From assembly GCA_026826555.1 (NCBI GenBank), contig JAKSZT010054399.1, positions 2,352,781 through 2,416,780 on the forward strand: DNA of 64,000 nt. Reading direction: 5' to 3'. Below, piece by piece: positions 1 through 10,394 of the stretch. Origin of the DNA: Tolypeutes matacus (taxonomy: Eukaryota; Chordata; Mammalia; Cingulata; Chlamyphoridae). The notes beneath the pieces are model-generated. The model saw only the letters and a list, made by a program, of their open reading frames with translations. It did not search any database and was not told where the DNA came from. The number at the start of each line of letters is the position of its first letter. Positions within the stretch are counted from its first letter, which is position 1. Both the position numbers and the translations under genes were made by a program.

Positions 1-529
1 AGGGATCGAGGTCTGGCTCTAGCAAAGGAGACAGCCAGCTGGCCTCTCCTAGGAGAAGGCCCTATTCATAATCCAGAGAAAACAAGCTCACTCTTTCCTG
101 ACTCTCCACTAACCATCTGGGCTGATGTTATTCCCCACCCCACCCCCCCAAAAGTGAAGACATGTGCAAGTGCCTTGGTTTATCTACATAAGCCAGCCAC
201 AGCCCAGAATGATTTGGGAATTATTCTCTCGTGCTAATGAATATCTCCCAGGACTGCATAGCTGGGAGGATCTTAGAGATAACCTCACCCCTCTTCTCTG
301 TTCAAAGATAAGGGGAAAAAGCAAGGTTGATAAGAGATGTAGGGACCTGCCCAAAGATGCTGCTACCTGCCAGCCAAATGGAGACTAGAAGCCAGGGCTT
401 TGGCCCTTGGGCCTTCTCACTGCAGCAGGATCTCAGCTGAGCGTGGGCCCTGGAGAGTCCCCGTGTCCAGCTGGAGCGCAATAAGAGGGCTGCCTACTTG
501 CTAACAGACGGCAGCCTGGCCCGTGGTTA
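1..529. other. Unique non-coding DNA
   Basis: No repeat family or coding exon is recognisable. The stretch holds three WGATAA motifs between 277 and 334 and CAGCTG E-box cores near 36. It could be regulatory or simply unique intergenic DNA. Confidence 0.5.
265..340 (+). promoter_or_regulatory. Cluster of three GATA-factor motifs
   Basis: AGATAA at 277-282, AGATAAG at 306-312 and TGATAAG at 328-334 lie on one strand within 58 bp of repeat-free DNA. WGATAR is the known GATA zinc-finger site. Motifs this short arise by chance, so function is inferred from clustering only. Confidence 0.28.
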
Positions 530-800
530 AGGTGCATGTCAGGAAAGAGGGCAGGCTTTTGGGAATCAGGGGACCTGGGTTCCGAGGAAGCTTCACCATT
601 TATTGTCCATGGTCTGGGGCAAGCGGTTTACCTTTAGTGCAACTAAAATAAACTAGAACGACTCAGTTGACTCATCTGTAAAATGGGTCCAATAATACTA
701 TCAATCAGCAGTGGTTGCTGTAAAGATTAGCTCAGTGCGGCACACCACATATAGTTAGCGCTCAATAAGCAGAGGTTTGTATTGCTATTGTTATTTATAA
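530..800 (+). repeat. MIR SINE (ancient, mammal-wide)
   Basis: The order of blocks matches MIR: 'acctgggttc', 'tcatctgtaaaatggg', then 'agcgctcaataa' near the 3' end. It is diverged, with a short extra segment before the 'catctgtaaaatgg' core. No TSD is visible, as expected at this age. Confidence 0.65.
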
Positions 801-1017
801 AGAGGTTTCCTTACTGAGGGCTAAAATAAGTTTAGAGCCTTAGGAATACATGGATTTTGGCAAGGTGCCCTTTCCTTCCATCCCAGCTAGACACACAAGG
901 TGACAGTGTACTCACCCAGGGAGACAAAATGATGTGAGGTCTCAGGATTTGTTCTTCCCCTTAGCTCAGCTCAGGTACCTCTTCAAAAGGCTGGGAACCA
1001 GAGATAAGGCCATTTAT

Positions 1018-1130
1018 GGCTCCCCTCTCTCCTTCCTCCTCCTCTTCCTCTTCTCTGGCCTCTTCCTCCTTTCCTTTTTCCCCTTCTCCTCTCTACTTTT
1101 CTCCCTCTTCCTCCTCCTCTTCAACTGCTA
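1018..1130 (+). repeat. Pyrimidine-rich low-complexity tract (TCC/CTT)
   Basis: About 110 bp of almost uninterrupted C/T, mostly TCCTCC and CTCTTC units. It could form polypurine/polypyrimidine triplex structure. Open frames across it are artefacts of composition. Confidence 0.85.
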
Positions 1131-1299
1131 CCATGGATCCAGCACTGAGGAGATTAGGACATCCTCCAATGTCTTCTTTTTTCCAGGGTTTATTCAAACA
1201 CGTTTTCTGATTCTTATTGAAAAGGAGTTTTGTCTTCAGAGGCATGACAGACACCTAGCTGCATCTTTGAGAAAGGGTGTGTTGCTGGACTGACAACCT

Positions 1300-1605
1300 C
1301 CAGTGGCCTCCTTTGGGGCCCACATCAGTTTTTGGACTCAGGCCACACTGTCTCAGGGCAGCCCCCTGCCGATGAATGAGCAAAGACCGTGCCAGGGCTT
1401 GGCGATTTCTGCCCAACGAGGCACGCCCGTGACGGGCAACGTCTGCACCAGAGCGCCATTGGCTCGGCAGGGACTCTGTCAGGTCTTCACCCTGGTCTCA
1501 AGTCTGTCCCTGCCCAATCCCGCTTCTTCGCCTTTTCTTTCACAGGTGTCCCCTGGGTAAACTTCTGCACGTCTAAGTCCAGCTAAGCATCTGCTTCCCA
1601 GAGAA
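1300..1605 (+). repeat. Possible ancient LTR fragment
   Basis: The segment 'cctttcacaggtgtcccc' followed by 'aaacttctgcacg' resembles a block at 33180-33250 ('cctttcacaggtgttgatcc', then an AATAAA and 'tctgtctcagcatatgc'). The two copies suggest an old dispersed LTR-like family that I cannot name. Confidence 0.35.
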
Positions 1606-1689
1606 TCCAGGAAGATATGCTAAAAAGTGGCCCATCCCCAGGGAGTGTATGTGAGGGGCACATACGTGTCAAGAAAGGTTCAGAGGGGA

Positions 1690-1915
1690 AGTATGCCTGA
1701 GCACCAGCCATGCGCCATTTCCTACATGGTTTCATTGAGTCTTAATTATAATGAGCCTTAATTATAATGGTACTGAAATATAGGTTTCCTTACCTCTGCT
1801 ACTGCTAACGGCACTAGAGCTCAGAAGGGCTAAGAAACGTGCTTGGGGTCATCCACACACCAAGTGGTGAAGCCAGGACTTGAACCCAGTTTGATTCGCG
1901 TATTTGTGCCACTGT
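1690..1915 (-). repeat. MIR SINE, reverse orientation
   Basis: The reverse-complement MIR hallmark 'ccaggacttgaacccag' follows 'agagctcagaagggctaag'. A 16-bp unit ending 'cttaattataat' is tandemly duplicated at 1737-1768. Confidence 0.65.
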
Positions 1916-2640
1916 GCCCAGTAGCAAAGGGTAAGGCCGCACTACAGGCCTCTAATTCCTTCCCTAAAACCCCAGAAGCCAAAGGCATCTTCATCAATAC
2001 TGGGTCATTCTATCAGAGCCAAGAAAACCATTCAGTGCAATGCGCAAGAGGAGAAGTCAGAATCCCTCCTCTTACCCTACAAGGGCCTCCTAATCTCCTC
2101 CTCTCACTGACCCCTCTCCCTGCATCCAGTTTCAACAGACAAAAAGCTAACCCTACGAAAGATAAAAAGAATATAATGAAGTAATAATAAAATAAAGGTA
2201 GCTCGTATCTGATACGGGGGTCCCAGGATACATATTTTTTCATCTCCACGCAAACATAAGCATTTCCTTACTTAATATTTGTTCTCACATCTGCCTTGCA
2301 AAGAGCTTCGTCTCCTCGTGCAGTGCATGTTCTTGTGGGTCTGTCCTCCTGTTGACCTTGAATTTCAAGGAGGAGGCAGATGCTCAGCTGCTGCTGAGCC
2401 CTCTGGCTATACTTTGAGCCTCCGAGAGACAAGCAGGTACATGCTTTTCTGCTGCGTTACAAATAGGGGAACATTAGGGAGTAACTTGGGTTGTATGTAT
2501 TATGTAGTGTGGCTATATGGGGTTTGATTGCCTTCCCGTGTGTTTTGGCTCAAAGGAAATTACACATGTTATTAAGCGCTTGTTATGCTCTGTCTCGCAG
2601 GAATTTCTTTTAGACCCTTGATATATAAATGCTAGATCTG
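1916..2640. other. Unassigned non-coding DNA
   Basis: No family, splice-bounded exon or RNA gene is recognisable. Short open frames on both strands overlap and lack codon structure. Confidence 0.5.
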
Positions 2641-2885
2641 ATCTGCAAGAGGCATGTTAGGATCATTTATTGATGATTTCCTATGGGCCAGAAGCCATGA
2701 CAGGCACTTTATGGGCATCTCTTAACAGATTTCAAGGTAGGTATGACCATCCCACTTTACTTATGAGCAAATAGAGATTCAGAGAGGTTAAGCAATTGGC
2801 TTAAGATCACACAGCTAGGTAGAGGCAGAATTAAGATTCAAACTAGCTCTTTCTGATTTTCAAGCCTCTTCCATGCACCGTGCTC
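2640..2885 (-). repeat. MIR SINE, reverse orientation
   Basis: Long, fairly well-kept match to the MIR reverse complement: 'cactttacttatgagcaaat', 'agagaggttaagcaa', 'gatcacacagctaggtag'. It ends just before the SINE at 2939. Confidence 0.75.
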
Positions 2886-2938
2886 TATAGCTTTGGGAAG
2901 ACAATGGGTTTATGACACCTGAACAAAACTTAAGGACA

Positions 2939-3040
2939 GGGGGCAGATGTGGCTCAAATGGTTGGGCATCCGTCTGCCATATGGAGGGACCTGGGTTCGA
3001 TCCCCGGGAACTCCCGGTAAAATAAAAAAAAAACAAAAAA
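2939..3040 (+). mobile_element. DAS-SINE, tRNA-derived monomer
   Basis: A tRNA-like head carries an A box (tggctcaaatgg) and a B box (ggttcgatcc) of the RNA polymerase III promoter, then an A-rich tail. A perfect 14-bp TSD (aaaacttaaggaca) lies at 2925-2938 and 3041-3054. The target starting with AAAA fits L1 endonuclease. Confidence 0.97.
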
Positions 3041-3262
3041 AAAACTTAAGGACATAGGCAACAACAAATTCCCTCCTGAAACATCCTTCCCTTGTTTACT
3101 TCTTATTCTCGCCCCCCAAACTTCTAAAAGAGAATTAGTTCCCACTTCCTCCCATCCCATGTTCTCCACAGCATGCTTTGACTGGGCCTCCATGCCCACC
3201 TTGTCACAGAAGCTGTTCTTGTCAATGTCACCAGTGAGGTCCGTGTTGCCAAATCCATTGGA

Positions 3263-3552
3263 TTAAGTTTTATATCGCATATACGATACCACGATAAATA
3301 AATTTAAAAAATCCACAACAATAGAACTGTACAATGCAAAGAGTGAACTCTAATGTAAACTATGGACTTTAGTTAGTAATATAATTATAATAACCATGGT
3401 CCATCAATTGTAACACATATATCACATTAATGCAAAATGTTAATAACAGGAAAAACTGAGAGTATGTATGTGTGTGTGGGGGAGGTTTATGGACACTCTA
3501 TCCTATCTGTTTGAGTTTTCTGTAAACCTGTAGCTTCTCTAAAAAACAAAAA
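3263..3552 (+). mobile_element. 5'-truncated L1, 3' UTR only
   Basis: The run 'gtacaatgcaaagagtgaac', then 'taatgtaaactatggacttt' and 'catcaattgtaacacat', is the familiar 3' UTR of mammalian L1 elements. A perfect 14-bp TSD (ccaaatccattgga) at 3249-3262 and 3553-3566 shows a relatively recent insertion of about 290 bp. Confidence 0.92.
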
Positions 3553-3589
3553 CCAAATCCATTGGACTTGTTTTTTCCTCTCGCCTCAT

Positions 3590-3765
3590 CTTTTTCGGTT
3601 TTTAAAATATTTGACCCAGTTGATCCCTCCCTTCTTCCAGAAGGAATCTCCGCGTTTGGAACGTGGGACACCACACACTCTCGATTTCCTTTTCTCTCTC
3701 TCACCACTCCTCAACCTCCTTCATGGACTCTTTGGGGCTGCTGGCAGCACGTTACTAGCTCGGTG
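3590..3765 (+). repeat. L2-like LINE fragment
   Basis: 'ttgacccagttgatccctcc' and 'gggacaccacacactctcg' resemble a piece of L2 ORF2. It is strongly diverged and has no TSD. Confidence 0.45.
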
Positions 3766-3949
3766 TGCCAGAGCCATGACTTTCTTCTTCCTTACAAACG
3801 CGACCCCACTTCTCTGCAGGTTTGCAATGTGTCCAGCTAAAAAGACACCCTTTCTGGACTCGCTTAGAGTCAGGGTGGATAGAGGTCACTGTTCTGGCCA
3901 ATGAAGAAGTTGGTTGAGGAAAGTCTTCTAGGAAAGCTTTGGTTTTCTT

Positions 3950-4070
3950 TTCTTTTCTTTTTAATGTTTTTAATTTTTTTAAAAAATTTTACCAGGAGGT
4001 CCCGGGGATCGAACCCAGGTCCCTCCATATGTGAGATAGACGCTCAACCATTTGAGCCACATCCACCCCC
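3950..4070 (-). mobile_element. DAS-SINE, tRNA monomer
   Basis: A T-rich stretch precedes a reversed tRNA head with B-box complement 'ggatcgaaccc'. A 10-bp TSD (tggttttctt) lies at 3940-3949 and 4071-4080. Confidence 0.94.
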
Positions 4071-4080
4071 TGGTTTTCTT

Positions 4081-4345
4081 GATTAAACGGTGCTGACTTG
4101 CTTCTTGCCCCTTCCTTCCTGCCTCAAATGTGGTTGTGAGCCTAACAGTACAAGGACCATCATGAAAGCATGAAGGCCACAAGCGTAAGGCTAGAGGCCT
4201 ACAATGAAAGATGACAAAAGAGAAAGAATCTGGGTCTCCAAAAATTTAATTGACCACCTGCCCCAGCCTTGGGCTGCCTGGCTCCAGACTTCCTGTTATG
4301 TGAGAAGAATAAACCACTGTGTGTTTAAGCCACAGTCTTAAACCG
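4081..4345 (+). repeat. Possible LTR 3' end (ERVL/MaLR-like)
   Basis: 'agacttcctgttatgtgaga' followed by 'ataaaccactgtgtgtttaa' resembles the polyadenylation-proximal end of mammalian MaLR or related LTRs. The 5' part is not clear. Confidence 0.4.
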
Positions 4346-5100
4346 TTATTTCTCATCAATTTCCAAGGGATACATTACCTGGATTCTGAATCCTGGAAAC
4401 ATCTAGGAATTGGTCCTTGGACTTTCTTCTTTTATCTTTTAATAAATAATTACACACCGAGGTTGTGCAAATGTATGCCTCTAGCCAAAGTTACTTGGTA
4501 CCTGTAATTCAAGGTTTTAGAAAGATTTCTAGGTGTTGTCGATTCTTCCTTCCCTATCTCACATGTCTGGTCCAAAGGGGACTCCTGTATTCTCTGCCTC
4601 TTAAATATGTTGATAATCAAGTCACTTTTCCCCATCCCCAGGGTTATTGCTTTAGAACCAAGACACAGAAGGGAAACCATCTCCCCTCACACATAACTTG
4701 GGTGCCTGAGAGGAACCCCCCCCTCACAGAGCCAACTGTCTATATTAACATAACTTTACTATTCCTTTGTCATCATTAGCATGACAACTATTCCAGGAGA
4801 GGAGTTTGCTCAGACAAGTAACATGATTGTTTATTACAGGAATTTCTATCAAAATTTCAATTAAATTGTCAACGGGTATTTTCTGCCCAAAGATTTTCTG
4901 AAGCCCTCGCCTCAAAATTTTCACCTAGATATTTCCAACAATCCTAAACAGATATGCCAGGATCCTGAATCCTAATCAAGCTTCTGCACTGAAACGCCTG
5001 CCTTAAACCAAACTCAATTCTCAGCAAAATCCACTCTTGCATTTCCCCTTCCAAGACACTGCCCAAAGTCTATAGAGGTGATGTTCTCTCTTTCAGCATG
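4346..5100. other. Unassigned non-coding DNA
   Basis: AT-rich, with no recognised repeat, RNA gene or exon. Confidence 0.5.
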
Positions 5101-5104
5101 AAAA

Positions 5105-5310
5105 GCAATAAACTCAGCTTTTCCTTATCTACAGGTTGGGTTGGTGATTTTGTGGCAGTTGGGTTTTGATAAGGTCTTCTCCAGGACTACTTTAATAACT
5201 TCCTTATTGGTCTCCTATTTCTACCCATGCAGTCCTCAGATCCAGCCAGAGTGGGCCTTTTGAAAAACACAAATTGGTCCTCATTATTTCCCTGCTCAAA
5301 ATCCGCGGTC
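5105..5310 (+). repeat. L2 LINE fragment
   Basis: 'ttccttattggtctcctatt' and 'ttttgaaaaacacaaattgg' with 'ccctgctcaaaatcc' follow L2 order (typically ...acaaatctgat...ctgctcaaaaccc). It is old and lacks a TSD. Confidence 0.6.
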
Positions 5311-5522
5311 AGCTCAGCCTCATGTCTGATTCCAGCTGTGGCTGGAGTGGGCAGCTCCAGGTGGGCTGGGAGGCAATCCATGCTGACACTGGCTACCTCC
5401 TGTGCTCACCGGGAAACTTGCTTCCTGCCCAGAGATTCCTCCAGTGTTGCAGACACTGGGGAGTTTGAGCCCAAGGCTAAACAGTCCTTCCTCCCTTCCA
5501 TCAGACATTCTGTATGCTTCTC

Positions 5523-5572
5523 AGGAGGGGCGGGGGGAGGAGAGGGGAAGGGGAAGGGGGAGGGGAGGGGGC
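5523..5572 (+). other. G-rich tract with quadruplex potential
   Basis: About 50 bp with at least eight G-runs of 3-7, separated by single A or C residues. It satisfies the G3+N1-7 quadruplex pattern on the + strand. Confidence 0.75.
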
Positions 5573-5628
5573 CCACGAAGTCCCTGTTGCTTCTGCTGTA
5601 AGTCTTGAGCTTGCCTGTCTTACTCTCT

Positions 5629-5946
5629 CTCTCCCTCTTTTTTAAAGATTTATTTTATTTATTTATCCCCACCACCACCACCCGTTGTTTGCTCTCTGTG
5701 TTCATTCGCTGTGTGCTCTCTGGTGTCTGCTCCTCTTCTCTTTAGGAGGCATCGGTGCCTCCAAACTGATGGCTTGAGCCACCTCAGCTCCCTTCTTTGT
5801 TGTCTCCCTCTTTGTGTTTCCTCTTTGTGTTTCCTTGTTGCGTCAGATCTCTGTCTTGCTTGTCTTCTCCAGGAGACACCGGGAACCGAACCCGGGACCT
5901 CCCATGTGGTAGGCAGAAGCTCAATCCCCTGAGCCACATCTGCTTC
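5629..5946 (-). mobile_element. DAS-SINE, long dimeric/chimeric form
   Basis: Read on the minus strand: tRNA head (about 5946-5868), a spacer rich in 'caaagagggaaac', a degenerate second tRNA-like unit around 5795-5750, then 'gaacacagagagcaaacaac' and an A-rich tail. A perfect 15-bp TSD (cctgtcttactctct) lies at 5614-5628 and 5947-5961. Confidence 0.95.
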
Positions 5947-6218
5947 CCTGTCTTACTCTCTTGATCACCCCTCTTTCCTGGGTTCATTCCAAAACACAGG
6001 TTTTGGTGTCAGGCTCTGCTCTCTGGGGGAACCCAAGCTCAGGAACCCTATGATGACTCTCCTTTTCTCTTGGAATAATCCAGTCTGTGCCCCGAATCCT
6101 AGCACACCTTTTCTATCTCATCTCATTCTAGTCTCTCCCTCTTGTACCACACTGTAGGCATGTTGGACTCTCCTAGTTTCCTGAATACACCTTTGATTTC
6201 CTGAAAATCAAAACACCA

Positions 6219-6322
6219 GGAGAGTGAATGTAGCTCAAGTGGTTGAGTGCCTGCTTCCCACGTACGAAGTCCTGGGTCCAATCCCCAGTACCGCCTTAAA
6301 AAACAACAACGACAACAAAAAC
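6219..6322 (+). mobile_element. DAS-SINE, tRNA monomer (older type)
   Basis: 'gtagctcaagtggttgagtg' and 'cctgggtccaatcccc' are A and B boxes, followed by an AAC/A-rich tail. The TSD is not clear. Confidence 0.85.
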
Positions 6323-6576
6323 AAGCCAGTTTGTAAGTTTCAGTTAGAATTTGTCCTGGCTGATAACCAGGGATGTCTACCTGTGGAATAAGTAGGTGCA
6401 TTCAGAAGACCGAGGATCAGCTCCAGAGGGTTCTTGGAGAGCAGAGCATGAGAGTAAAGAAGGAAAGGAGCACCCAGAAACCAGAAAGCAGGGACAGGGA
6501 CAAGCTCTTTCCCTTCACCAGAAGTCTTTCTCTAGAGACCCAGTGAATCCAGCTCATTAAAATTGAGATGCTCCTT

Positions 6577-6760
6577 TTTTTTTTTAAGATTTATTTTTTT
6601 AATTTATTCTGCCCTGCCCCCCCGCCTGCCCCACCCCCATTGTTTGCTCTCGCTGTCCACTCTTTGTTTGTCTTCTCTTTTAGGAGGCACTGGGAACTGA
6701 ACCTGGGACATCCCATGTGGTAAGCAGGTGCCCAACTGCTTGGGCCACATCCACTTCCCA
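6577..6760 (-). mobile_element. DAS-SINE, tRNA head plus short tail
   Basis: Reversed tRNA head at about 6680-6760, then a C-rich/GT-rich tail and poly(T). An imperfect flank repeat (gatgctccttt / gattctccttt) at about 6567 and 6762 is probably the aged TSD. Confidence 0.88.
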
Positions 6761-6762
6761 AG

Positions 6763-7196
6763 ATTCTCCTTTGAGCAACAGGCTAAGTTGACTGACAAAG
6801 TTGTTTCACTGGCATTCCTTTCCCTGAAATCTGTACAAACCCCCCACTTCTCTATCAGCTGGTTCCTTCCCCTCCACCCACTCCATTTGGTCAGGAGAAC
6901 TTTGTCTCAGATATATTATGATTAATCACATCATAACTGGGAAATGGCACTCATATTCTAGTATTGTTTGACGTGGTTTAAGAGATATCCCAGATGTCCC
7001 TGATGAAGGCTTTGTGGATTTCCAAGTTTTATCAGCAACATATTTTCTTTTTTCCAATTAGGCTTTGTAATCTTAACTCTCGGTTATCAAATGAATACAG
7101 TTCCTTATGGAATACTGGGAAAATTCAGAAAAGTGTAAGGAAGCAAGCAAACAAGCGTAGCATGATTCCACTAAAAGCAAAGATTTGGGTACATGG
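6763..7196. other. Unassigned non-coding DNA
   Basis: No recognised repeat or exon between two SINEs. Confidence 0.5.
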
Positions 7197-7214
7197 CCAT
7201 AGATGTTATTTTAT

Positions 7215-7400
7215 TTATTTACTTTTTTTTAAAGATTTTATTTATTTATTCATTTATCCCCCCCTTGCTGCTTGTGCTCGCTGGGTCAGCTAACCACGCC
7301 ATGCGGGCAGGCCTGCCTTCACCAGGAGGCCCCGGGAACCGAACCCGGGGCCTCCCATATGGTAAACGGGAGCCCCACTGATTGAGCCACAGCTGCTTCC
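7215..7400 (-). mobile_element. DAS-SINE, chimeric short-tail subfamily (DAS-III-like)
   Basis: Reversed chimera: tRNA head (about 7400-7320), a body containing 'agctgacccagcgagcac' on the minus strand, a G-run, 'gataaatgaataaataaa' and poly(A). A perfect 18-bp TSD (ccatagatgttattttat) lies at 7197-7214 and 7401-7418. This is the commonest SINE form in the window. Confidence 0.98.
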
Positions 7401-7418
7401 CCATAGATGTTATTTTAT

Positions 7419-7890
7419 GCGTTGTTTCCCTGAACATAAAACAATCCTCTCTCCTCCAGCATGGCTGGCATCTGGCCCCTGGGAGAGACACACGACTCAT
7501 TCTGGCAGTGGGATGGGCAAGTGGCCCAACAGACCCAATCAGAGTCCTTCCCTGGGAATGATACATGGAATCCAGGAAAAGGAAGCCTCCTTTTTCTACT
7601 GGAGTTGCCAGGCTGAGATGTGGAATGACTGGCAGTATTGGTGAACATTTTTCTTACTTGTGAAAGAAGCCCATTGCAGAAAGAGAATGAAATCAATATG
7701 CAGGATAAAGAGTAGCCAAGAAATGAAGAGAGAGAAAGAGCAAGAGCTGGCAATCGTGTGAGCATTTGGATCTTTTCAAGCTGTCCATGGACTTCCCAGT
7801 TTATGGGCACCAATAAATTCCTTTTTCTTAAACTAATTTTAATTGGGTTTCTAATATTTGAACCAAGCAAGTCTTGGTTAGTGCGTTGTT
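7419..7890. other. Unassigned non-coding DNA
   Basis: No repeat family recognised. A 151-codon open frame on the minus strand (7870-7415) is composition noise that runs into the SINE. Confidence 0.5.
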
Positions 7891-7894
7891 TGTA

Positions 7895-8000
7895 GATATC
7901 ACCTCATTTAATCATCAACAATTCTGTGACCTGAATTTAGCCTTGTGTCCAGGTAAGGAAACCAAGGTTGAGGGAGGTTAAATATCTTATTCAAAACCAG
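7895..8000 (-). repeat. MIR SINE fragment, reverse
   Basis: 'cctcatttaatcatcaaca' and 'gtaaggaaaccaaggttgag' with 'gaggttaaat' follow the reversed MIR core. A later SINE compound interrupts it at 8011. Confidence 0.6.
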
Positions 8001-8010
8001 CTGGGCAGAA

Positions 8011-8178
8011 GGGAAGCGGCTGTGGCTCAATCAGTAGGGCTCCCATTTACCATATGGGAGGCCCCAGGTTCGGTTCCCGGGGCCTCCTGGTGAAGGCAAA
8101 GCCCGCCCGCACGGCGTGGTTAGCTGACCCAGCGAGCACAAGCAGCAAGGGGGGGATAAATGAATAAATAAATAAAAT
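8011..8178 (+). mobile_element. DAS-SINE, DAS-III-like, first half of a fused pair
   Basis: Complete chimeric SINE (A box tggctcaatcag, B box ggttcggttccc, body, 'aaataaataaaatctt') that runs directly into a second SINE with no poly(A) of its own. Outer flanks 'agctgggcaga' (about 7999) and 'acctgggcaga' (about 8297) enclose both elements. Confidence 0.95.
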
Positions 8179-8295
8179 CTTGGGAAATGGATGTGGCTCA
8201 AGAAGTTCGGCGTCCGTCTACCATATGGAGAGACGGGGGTTCGATACCCGGGATCTCCCGGTAAAATAAAAAAAAAAAAAAAAAAAAAAAAAAAA
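8179..8295 (+). mobile_element. DAS-SINE tRNA monomer, second half of a fused pair
   Basis: tRNA monomer beginning 'gggaaatggatgtggctcaa', B box ggttcgataccc, then about 30 A. It shares one outer TSD with the upstream unit, which suggests one retroposition of a fused RNA or an insertion into the first unit's tail. Confidence 0.94.
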
Positions 8296-8870
8296 CACCT
8301 GGGCAGAGAGTTTATCTGACTCTAAACCTGAATTCTGATTATGTTCTATTTTTCATTCTTATGTTCCACTTTTTATTACTAAAATATCTGTTCTCTTCCC
8401 CTCTATAAGAGGTCTGGCTTGAATGTAGAAATAAATCAACTGAAGATGAGTATGTATATGTTTCTATTTATGGAATCATTGACTCCTACATATGAAAGGC
8501 TTTAGAAGGTATCTATTCCTACACCCTTATTTATAGGTGAGATTATTGGGGCCCAGAGACATCGAAAAACTTGCTACTTATTTTTCCCTTGCCTCATATC
8601 CTCCATGGAGCCACAACATATGGCATAAATGGTAATAATTGTACAATACATTGTACAAATTATATGCTGTAATTGTACAATGATTACAATAAGTTGTAAA
8701 CATGGAATGTAAGATTCTCCAAGATCTATCTACCTTCCCAGACTCATTTCCCTTAAGTTTCTTCCTCCCTTTTGTTGCTCTAGTGATAGCAGATTTCTTG
8801 TAATCCCTCAGTGGATATTATACTATGTTATCTCCTGGTGGCTTTCCCACACAGGTTTTCCCCTGACTAA
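8296..8870. repeat. Old interspersed-repeat material
   Basis: A patch at about 8500-8580 ('ttataggtgagattattggg', 'gcccagagac') resembles an ancient MIR3/L3-type repeat in reverse. The rest is AT-rich and unassigned. Confidence 0.35.
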
Positions 8871-8879
8871 CTCCTACTC

Positions 8880-9125
8880 AGGTACCTGTCCTCCTAGAGC
8901 CTTCCCCAAATCCTCCAGCTTACTCTAAACCTCTACCACTCCATAGGACTTTGTGCATCCATATATAGCAATTGCCCTGAATAGTGAAATTATTTGAACT
9001 TCCTGAAACTATACTTCCCGTAAGGTCAGAAATCATACCGTTGTCATTTTTATTATGTGTATACCTACCACAGTGTCTGCCACATCCTAGGCACTGCATT
9101 GATAATTATTAAATGAAGCTTTGAC
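8880..9125 (+). repeat. L2 LINE 3' end
   Basis: 'ctcctagagccttccccaaa', 'ttcctgaaactatactt', 'acagtgtctgccacatccta' and 'taattattaaatgaa' follow the 3' end of L2, which normally closes with 'gtgcctggcacatag...aataaatgaa'. Confidence 0.65.
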
Positions 9126-9400
9126 TCACAAGCCAATGGAATAATCAAGACAGTTATAGAGGTTTTTTTTTTACCCTGACACACTGTATTTTCAAAAACA
9201 TTTTATTTTGTCCCAAAGTTCAACTGCAATTACTAAAATTGGTGGGTAGACATTTTCCCTGTGTTTCAGTTCCTGGGTTGGCTCTATTATTTTTAAGAAA
9301 TTGCAATGTCCTCCTTAACCCCGCAGTCTGCCTCACTGGGTTTCTTTTTCATGCATGTACGTGTCTGTGAAGGTAATCATGCTTATGTTTCTGGGCATTT
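9126..9400. other. Unassigned non-coding DNA
   Basis: AT-rich; no recognised family. Confidence 0.5.
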
Positions 9401-9439
9401 CTTTTTTTTTTTTTTTTTTAATATTTGAAAAGGATTTTA

Positions 9440-9715
9440 TTATTAAAGATCTACTCAGAATATATAAACGTAGCTCAAAACTTAATAACAAATAAGTAAA
9501 TCAACAAAATTAAACATGTCTTTCCAACTGATACTTCATAAGGAAGATATTCACATTGCAAATAAGTAAATGAAGAGACACTAGACTTTAATAGTCATTA
9601 GGTTAATTCAAACTAAAACTTTATAGACACTGCTGTATGGCAAATATATTGGCTAAAACTAATGACTGAACATAAGTTTTGGCAAAGAGAAATCTTGTAT
9701 AATATTTAATAATTT
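9440..9715 (+). repeat. Ancient L1M 3' region
   Basis: 'aagatctactcagaatatat', 'ctcaaaacttaataacaaa' and 'aatagtcattaggttaattc' track the L1M 3' region. It is preceded by an unrelated 17-bp T-run at about 9403-9419. Confidence 0.6.
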
Positions 9716-10390
9716 CTAACTGACTTACAACAGAGTTCAGGCCGCCAGAACACACACCCAGATGGGCGACATCAGAAATGAGCAAGGGGGTTCCATGAAT
9801 TTTAATCATTATTATGAGGAAATTATCTTCTCATATTTCTACATGGACAGTCATGTTTGAGAGCAGAGAGATCTTATTACAAAGATCCCCCATTTTCCCT
9901 CTTCATATGTCAAAAACTAACAGAAGCTGGAACGTAAGGGATGAACTCACCCTGATTACTAACCAAAAAAAAAAAAAAAAAAGCACCTAAAAATCCCTCC
10001 TTTCCTAAAACCCCATCATGCTATCAATTTCCAGAAAATGCCTATAATACTGAGGACTTCAAAAGCTATGGCAGCAGGAGCATGGAAAATAAGTACACAG
10101 TCTGAATGCCAAAAAAAAAGATAGAAATACTTATTTAATTTGAAGGAATTAAATTTGTAATTGATGTTTTAAAATAATTGATTACTCTTGAAATGTACCC
10201 AAAAATTAAAAATAAAGTGAAGATATTTCTTAATTTCAACTGAAAATAGAGAGAACACAACAAATTGGAATCTAAAAGTTAGAGTGTTTGCTTTTGCAAC
10301 GTATTTAGGGAAGCTAGAACTCATATCCCCAACTTAAAACACTCAATCTATTATTTAGAAATGGATGATTTATCATTATCTCACTTTTTA
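9716..10390. other. AT-rich unassigned DNA with an internal A-run
   Basis: An 18-A run at about 9965-9982 could be the tail of an old + strand retrocopy, but no source family or TSD is visible. No exon is recognised. Confidence 0.4.
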
Positions 10391-10394
10391 ACCA

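Noticed and set aside
1500..1560. Exon suggested by 'tttcacag|gtgtcccc...gggtaaac'
   Set aside because: The same motif occurs at 33180-33250 in what looks like a dispersed LTR-type repeat, so it is repeat-derived.
2941..3020. tRNA genes at SINE heads
   Set aside because: The A and B boxes are real, but each head lies in a TSD-flanked retroposon with a poly(A) tail and a degenerate cloverleaf.
7415..7870. 151-codon open frame on the minus strand
   Set aside because: Spans unique DNA and the edge of a SINE; composition only.
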